Origin: Allomyces arbusculus
Taxonomy: Eukaryota; Blastocladiomycota; Blastocladiomycetes; Blastocladiales; Blastocladiaceae
DNA length: 64,000 nucleotides
Assembly (NCBI GenBank): GCA_027604705.1
Contig: JADHYV010000001.1
Span: 310,001-374,000, forward strand
Direction of reading: 5' to 3'
In this document: piece by piece, positions 59,517 through 64,000 of the stretch
Position numbering within the stretch: the stretch's first letter is position 1
How the letters are laid out: the number at the start of each line of letters is the position of its first letter
Notes under the pieces: generated by a model
Seen by the model: only the letters and a program-made list of their open reading frames with translations
Database searches by the model: none
What the model was told of the DNA's origin: nothing
Translations under genes and position numbers: made by a program

Positions 59517-61774
59517 TTACACGGCCTCGCGCACGGGCCAAGCGCGCCACCGCATCGCTGGCCGCCGCGGCACCTCACCCTCCACTCCATCCTTTGCGTG
59601 TACCCACGCATTCAAATCTCGTAACCGGCGCCGCACCACCTCCGTCGGTGACCGTGTCCACTCGGGGTGGCTCGGTTCCGGAAACGTCGGCGCGCCCTTG
59701 GGCAAATCACTTGGCGCGGACTGTTCCTGGCGGAACGGGCCATACGGGAGGGCATCCACGTCCAGATCCGGCTGCGCAACCGTCTTGATCACCTCCATCA
59801 GCGCCGCATGCAGCGTTTTCCGATCCCGTGCGAGCGCGCGCGCCTCGTCTTGACCCACAAGCACGGCCAAAACGGCCAAATCGTGCAAGATCTGTGCCGA
59901 CTCGATGCACCAATCAACGACGTAGTGAAACACGACCGAGACGGCGACCAGCCCCAGTTCAGTCGTCACGGCGCCAACGGGCCCAAACGCAATCAGCGCA
60001 AGCAGCGTCATGCCAAAATGAATCAGCGGGACAAGCGTGAGCGTCGCGAGCCCCTTGGTCTGCGCGTGGCATTCGGTATACGGCTCCTTCTTGTTGTGCA
60101 TGTCGGTCAGAAGGAAAATCGCGCCGTAGACAAGGCCGCCGGGCAGGGCGAGGAGGCTCGTGATGGCGAGTTGCACGGCGTGGAAGAGGGCCTTGGCGCC
60201 GATTTGAGTCGCATCGTGCGTGCTGATCAGGTAGACGGCGCGGTCGAGGACACCGTGTCGCTTGAGACTCGCGTGGTAGGCGAGCGCCGCGGACTTGACG
60301 GGGCCCACGGCTGGGTGGTTGCCGACGTCGGCAAATAAGGTGATCAGCCTATTGTTATGCAAGGAGGATTGGTCAGGGATCGTCGAGGCAAGCGAAGAGA
60401 CAACAGTAGCGTACGCCTGCATGACGGGCACGTAGCGCGGCACGATATCAAACGCCGCGGCCGGGAATAGGACCTTGCGCGCAATTTGCGCCGCATGCCA
60501 CGTATCCCAATCTGGCGCGTTGACGGTCGCGTCGGCGACGCGATCTTGAATGTGCTGCGTCAATTCAGCGACGGGGCGACCGACAAACTCGTCGACGGAA
60601 ACGGGTGGGCCATAGCTATTTAACAAGCACCGAGCCGGTGAGCCGTGGAAAAGTGGTGGAGAATGTCGATGACGGCCACGAGCGTACATGACAGCAACGG
60701 ATGACCTCCATAGTTCCTTGTCAAGGTAGTTGATCCCGACGGGCACGATGGGCGCACTTGGACGTCCGGATTTTTGCGCCGACTTGGCGTACTCGAGCGC
60801 CGACTATGATCAGAATGGCAGTGAGTGTTGATCTTTTGGCAGTCGGTCGTGTCGCCTTACTTTAGCCAATCCGTCCTTGAACTGGATAAAATGCGGCAGC
60901 GTGTACGACGTGCCTGTTTCGCAAAGCAATGACGACAGGTCAAAATCACGGCCTTCGTGCGCACCCAAAATCAAAATCAGCACGTGCATACCTTCCGGAA
61001 ACACGCCCACGAGCTCGCCCGACTCGAGCATCTTGGTCGTTGCCTCCCACAATTTGGCATTCGCCGACGCGCTCGTCGACGCCGTCGAGACATCGCTCGC
61101 GGCCGTAGTCGTCCGTGTTCGCGGCTCGCGGTCGGGCGACGGGCACGGTGAATCGGCCAGCGCGGTCGTGTCCAGACTCAGCGAATTGCCCGGGTCAGGC
61201 GTCAAACTGCGGGATTTGGCATTGCGGGTCACCTGAAGGGGGGTGAGGAACGCTTCATCCATCAGCGCAAATTGATTGCGGGCGAGCAGCGGGGCAGAGT
61301 AGACGAACCGGGACAGCGCCAAGCCCATCGAAAATGAACCCCATGAGCTTCGACTTCCAGATCGAGTCCTTGGCCCAGTAATGGTTCTGGCGGCCGTGCG
61401 GCGTCGTCGCGATCAAAATGCCGGGGTCCATGACCATGCCCGAGTGCGTGCTGCCGGTGTGTGATGGCGCCAAAGGTCAGAATCGGCGCGAAGTAGAGGA
61501 CGGCGACAGGAGTGCGAGTAAAAGTATCACCATACCAAGCCCTACAATGGATTTAAGTCAGCGTCAGCAACGTCACAATCGCAAACGCGGCGCCACTGAT
61601 CGCGTCTGATCGCAGCAAAAACGGCCGGCGGAAAGACGCTGAAACATACAAGAACAGAGCGCCGGTCGGTGCGACATTTTCCTGACCCTCGACGTGCACG
61701 TGGAAGTTGGTGTGGATCGTGCCCGACGCGCCCCAGTACGTGAGCGGGTAGATTTGTCGTTGGAGCCAGTCCAT
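59517..61774 (-). CDS. Glycerol-3-phosphate/DHAP acyltransferase, Sct1/Gpt2 type
   Basis: Eight exons, complement of 59517..60348, 60415..60615, 60688..60803, 60861..60913, 60992..61232, 61309..61450, 61536..61541 and 61650..61774, give 571 aa; the total is a multiple of three. Start MDWLQRQIYPLTYWG is at 61774. Acyltransferase blocks: ACTHSGMVMDP at the place of the fungal PHANQFVDP motif, FDGLGAVPVTRNAK, GVFPEGTSYTLPHFIQFKDG and VPVGINYLDKELWRS. Two or more membrane helices near the C-terminus (ITSLLALPGGLVYGAIFLL, VPLIHFGMTLLALIAFG) fit an ER enzyme making lysophosphatidic acid. Exon 2 is only 6 nt and sits next to the catalytic motif. Relative to the family, FPEG.S..... is kept, but the usual basic residue after it is Tyr here. 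Confidence 0.85.
61536..61541 (-). other. 6-nt micro-exon of the acyltransferase gene
   Basis: GGCTTG lies between a TAG acceptor and a GTATGG donor. The introns on either side (108 and 85 bp) each have their own CTGAC-type branch motif. It adds two residues (phase 2 on both sides) directly before the catalytic THSGMVMDP. Skipping it leaves a 199-bp intron and keeps the frame. Confidence 0.6.
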
Positions 61775-62788
61775 GGCGGTCAAACACGAGCGAGTGGATT
61801 CAAGGTCGGTGCCGGGTGGTGCCGTCAATTGCTTGCGCGGGTGCCCGTCGTGTGCGAGCGCGAAGTGGTGGAGAACGGCGGCCGGGTCGCTGCGCGGTTC
61901 AACGTGATCGATAGGCTGGCAATTGATCGAAAGCGTGACGGTATTTGAATGGCGCTGAGGTGCCGTGACGGTTGTTCGCTCGAGCTTGAGGTGCAGCCGC
62001 AGCTGGTCGTCGCGATGGTGCAGACCGCCTGCAGCAAGTGCGGCGTGGTTGGCAAAAGGGGTTGAGGGCGGCGGGTCGGGATGCAACGAGAGCGAGAGAG
62101 TGCGCGGTGATCGTCGTGGGTCGGGCTGTTGGAGATCAAGAGCGGGGACGGGCAGGGCAGCGTCACCGCGAGAGGTGGCTCTTGTTCTCGACCTGCCCCG
62201 CACGGCACGACGCGACTTGCGACGCGCAACGCAACAGCAGCCAGGCAAATCGACACCGCCGAGCCGATCGGCGAAATGGCAGCCCGTGACCGCGTCATGA
62301 CGCCCTTTTCAGCCCTTTTCCGCCCTTTTCCGCCTGGTTTTCAGCAAATGCCACACCGTAATTTGACCGCCTTGAGCCCGACCCACCCGGGCAACGACAT
62401 CTAACATGGCGACGACCGCAGCGACCGCCGACCGTTGATCTCGGCAAGCATGACGGTGGACGAGGCAGCTCGCGGACGACCCTGTATTTACGATTGCCGG
62501 TCTGATCCACAGCAACGCACCAGTGGCGCGGCACCAACCCCTGGCGGCAGCGGCAGCAATGAAAGCAATTTCGAGCAAGCAAAACCAGGGCGGGCGAGAC
62601 TATTCATCTAGCCGGGGCGATAGAATATGTAGCGTGGCTTGGCGGCGGGCGATTCCTGCGCACAACAAGGACAAAACAAGCCAGACAAGCAAAAACAGAG
62701 GGGAGCAAGAGGGAATGGTACACGGGGATGGGCACGGTTACATGACAGGGAAGAGGTGGAGGAGGAGGAGGAAGAGGAGGAGAACAAA
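61775..62788. other. Intergenic region upstream of the acyltransferase gene
   Basis: Promoter of the acyltransferase gene and 3' flank of the Gln-rich gene, both minus strand. Contains a 10-bp tandem repeat near 62301 and no supported gene. Confidence 0.5.
62301..62330. repeat. Short tandem repeat, 10-bp unit CGCCCTTTTC x3
   Basis: Three near-perfect direct copies, one base different in the second. Confidence 0.8.
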
Positions 62789-63169
62789 TCACCCAAAGCG
62801 CTGCATCGTTCTTGGGCCGGCACCAATCCACGCGCCGATCCCGCCAACGCCGGCAACGTCGGCAGTCGGGTACGCTGGTTGCTGCGGCTGCTGGTAAGCC
62901 GGGTACTGCACCTGCTGCACGAACATGGGCTGGTAGACGACTTGCGGCTGCATCGGCGAGTGCTGCGGCATTGGTTGTTGCGGCTGCTGCTGGTGCTGCA
63001 CTTGTTGTTGATGCTGCTGCAGTTGCGCTTGCTGCAGTTGCTGTCGTTGCGGCGGCTGCTGCTGCTGCTTCTGCAGGTACTGCTGCTGTTGCGCATGCTG
63101 GAGCTGGGCCTGCTGAAGCTGCGCTTGTTGAAGTTGCGCTTGTTGGAGCTGAGCCTGCTGTTGTAGCGC

Positions 63170-63206
<37 letters not shown>

Positions 63207-63315
63207 GGTTGCGGTTGCGGTTGCGGTTGCGGTTGCGGTTGCTGCTGCTGCACATACACGACGACTTGCGGCTGCAGTCGCTGGATCGGCTGCTGTTGAT
63301 GAAACTGCTGGAATG

Positions 63316-63351
<36 letters not shown>

Positions 63352-64000
63352 GCAGCTGCTGCTGCGTCGGCTGCGTCGGCTGCTGCTGCTGCACCGGTAG
63401 TTGTTGCTGCTGCAACACCGCCCCCACCGTCTCGCCCAACTGCATCGGCCCGGTCCCCCGCGGCGTGGCGCTCGGCGTCGGCAACAAACTCGACCCGGCA
63501 CTCGTCAACCCGGCCTCATCGAAATCGCGCAACGTCGGGGACATGACCGCCGACGACGTCGATGCCCACGACGCGCCCGGCGTCGCGAGCGGCGGGACGA
63601 CTGCGTGATTTGCGCGTCTCGACGAGGTCCGTCGTACCGACTTGCTCGACGACGACGACGGCGGCGGGACCACACCCCACGCGGCGGGCACGGCCGTCCG
63701 CAACCCCATTCCGAGCATCCCGCGCGGCGGGACCATGTGCAGGATCGGGAAATGCAAAAGCTGTTCGGCCGCGTCTTGCGCGAGGAGCGCGTCGGCGAGG
63801 GACGCGGGCAGGTTGGAAAGAGCCGGATCGGTCGCGCGCACCGTCGTACCCGGGGTGGTCGCCGCGTGCAGGAGCGCCGTGGTGGCGGTCGCCGAGGCCC
63901 CCGGGCTTGTTGCGCCCGCGGCGGACGGGACGGACGCGGGGGTCGCGAGGTGCGTCGTGCTCGTGGACGGGGCAATGGCCGATGTGGGCGCCGAGCCCGG
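62789..64000 (-). CDS. Gln-rich low-complexity protein, N-terminus beyond the window
   Basis: Open on the minus strand from the window edge to the TGA at 62789; about 403 residues are visible with no start. The first 150 residues are Ala/Thr/Ser/Pro-rich with a possible helical segment (LPASLADALLAQDAAEQLLH). A Gln-rich block of about 220 residues follows, with pure Gln runs, a Pro-Gln dipeptide run and an Ala-Gln-Leu-Gln-Gln pentapeptide repeat. The end has a distinct, probably conserved tail (VAGVGGIGAWIGAGP, TMQRFG). Such composition is common in fungal transcription coactivators and P-body proteins, but no domain allows a name. Confidence 0.7.
63073..63420. repeat. Coding simple repeats: A-Q-L-Q-Q pentapeptide, (CAG)n and (CCGCAA)n
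   Basis: On the plus strand there are imperfect 15-bp units at 63085-63165, a TGC/CTG run at 63168-63202, a GGTTGC hexamer run at 63203-63240 (Pro-Gln), and further CTG runs at 63318-63345. All keep the Gln-rich reading frame. Confidence 0.85.

Overview
The window is 64 kb of compact, GC-rich fungal nuclear DNA. Genes on both strands are interrupted by short spliceosomal introns, mostly 57-135 bp, with GT...AG ends, a CTGAC-like branch motif and no poly-A-rich spacers. The gene set is conserved eukaryotic housekeeping plus fungal families: an Rco1-type double PHD protein, a DUF7707-like GPI protein, a yeast-type palmitoylated CK1 and Sct1/Gpt2-type GPAT. High GC3, long poly-Gln tracts and a relic of a right-handed beta-helix plus class C 7TM receptor suggest an early-diverging zoosporic fungus, perhaps Blastocladiomycota (Allomyces/Catenaria type). 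That placement is inference. I found no LTR element, DNA transposon, LINE, viral remnant or CRISPR array.

Layout: 1-1740 (+) 3' part of an F-box/WD40 gene. 2.5-10.3 kb (-) two tandem paralogues of an unrecognised ankyrin family. 11.4-17.1 kb (-) a 1,861-aa poly-Gln protein with a degenerate DEAD-box core. 17.9-19.1 kb (-) a 7TM protein. 20.4-21.1 kb (-) a DUF7707-like secreted protein, divergent from a PP2C (22.2-23.6 kb, +). 23.9-24.8 kb (-) MCTS1/Tma20. 25.3-27.6 kb (+) an unrecognised Ala-rich protein. 28 kb (-) BolA3. 29-31.8 kb (+) a PDH-phosphatase-like PP2C. 32.5-34.2 kb (+) Dbp3. 34.6-36.1 kb (-) Lunapark. 38-40.1 kb (+) casein kinase 1. 40.6-42.3 kb (+) an OTUD3-like deubiquitinase. 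42.4 kb (+) tRNA-Arg(CCT). 42.9-43.6 kb (+) a hypothetical protein. 44.4-46.2 kb (+) a secreted subtilase with a TATA box. 47.3-49.4 kb (-) the broken beta-helix/7TM receptor. 50.3-53.5 kb (-) Snu114/EFTUD2. 53.9-56.8 kb (-) the Rco1-like protein. 58.6-59.3 kb (+) Asf1. 59.5-61.8 kb (-) GPAT. 62.8 kb to the end (-) a Gln-rich protein cut by the window edge.

No pathway cluster is apparent; the genes are functionally mixed, as usual in fungi. Chromatin and RNA functions (Rco1, Asf1, Snu114, Dbp3, MCTS1) recur, and several pairs are head to head and may share promoters (DUF7707/PP2C, MCTS1/Ala-rich protein, BolA3/PDP, Lunapark/CK1, Rco1/Asf1). Exon models were built by hand. For every multi-exon protein gene the spliced length is a multiple of three and the joins restore family-conserved residues where the family is known. 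Start codons of disordered proteins are the least certain part. The points most worth following are the ankyrin family, the pseudo-helicase, a non-standard GTACG 5' splice consensus, and tiny exons that hold or abut catalytic residues.
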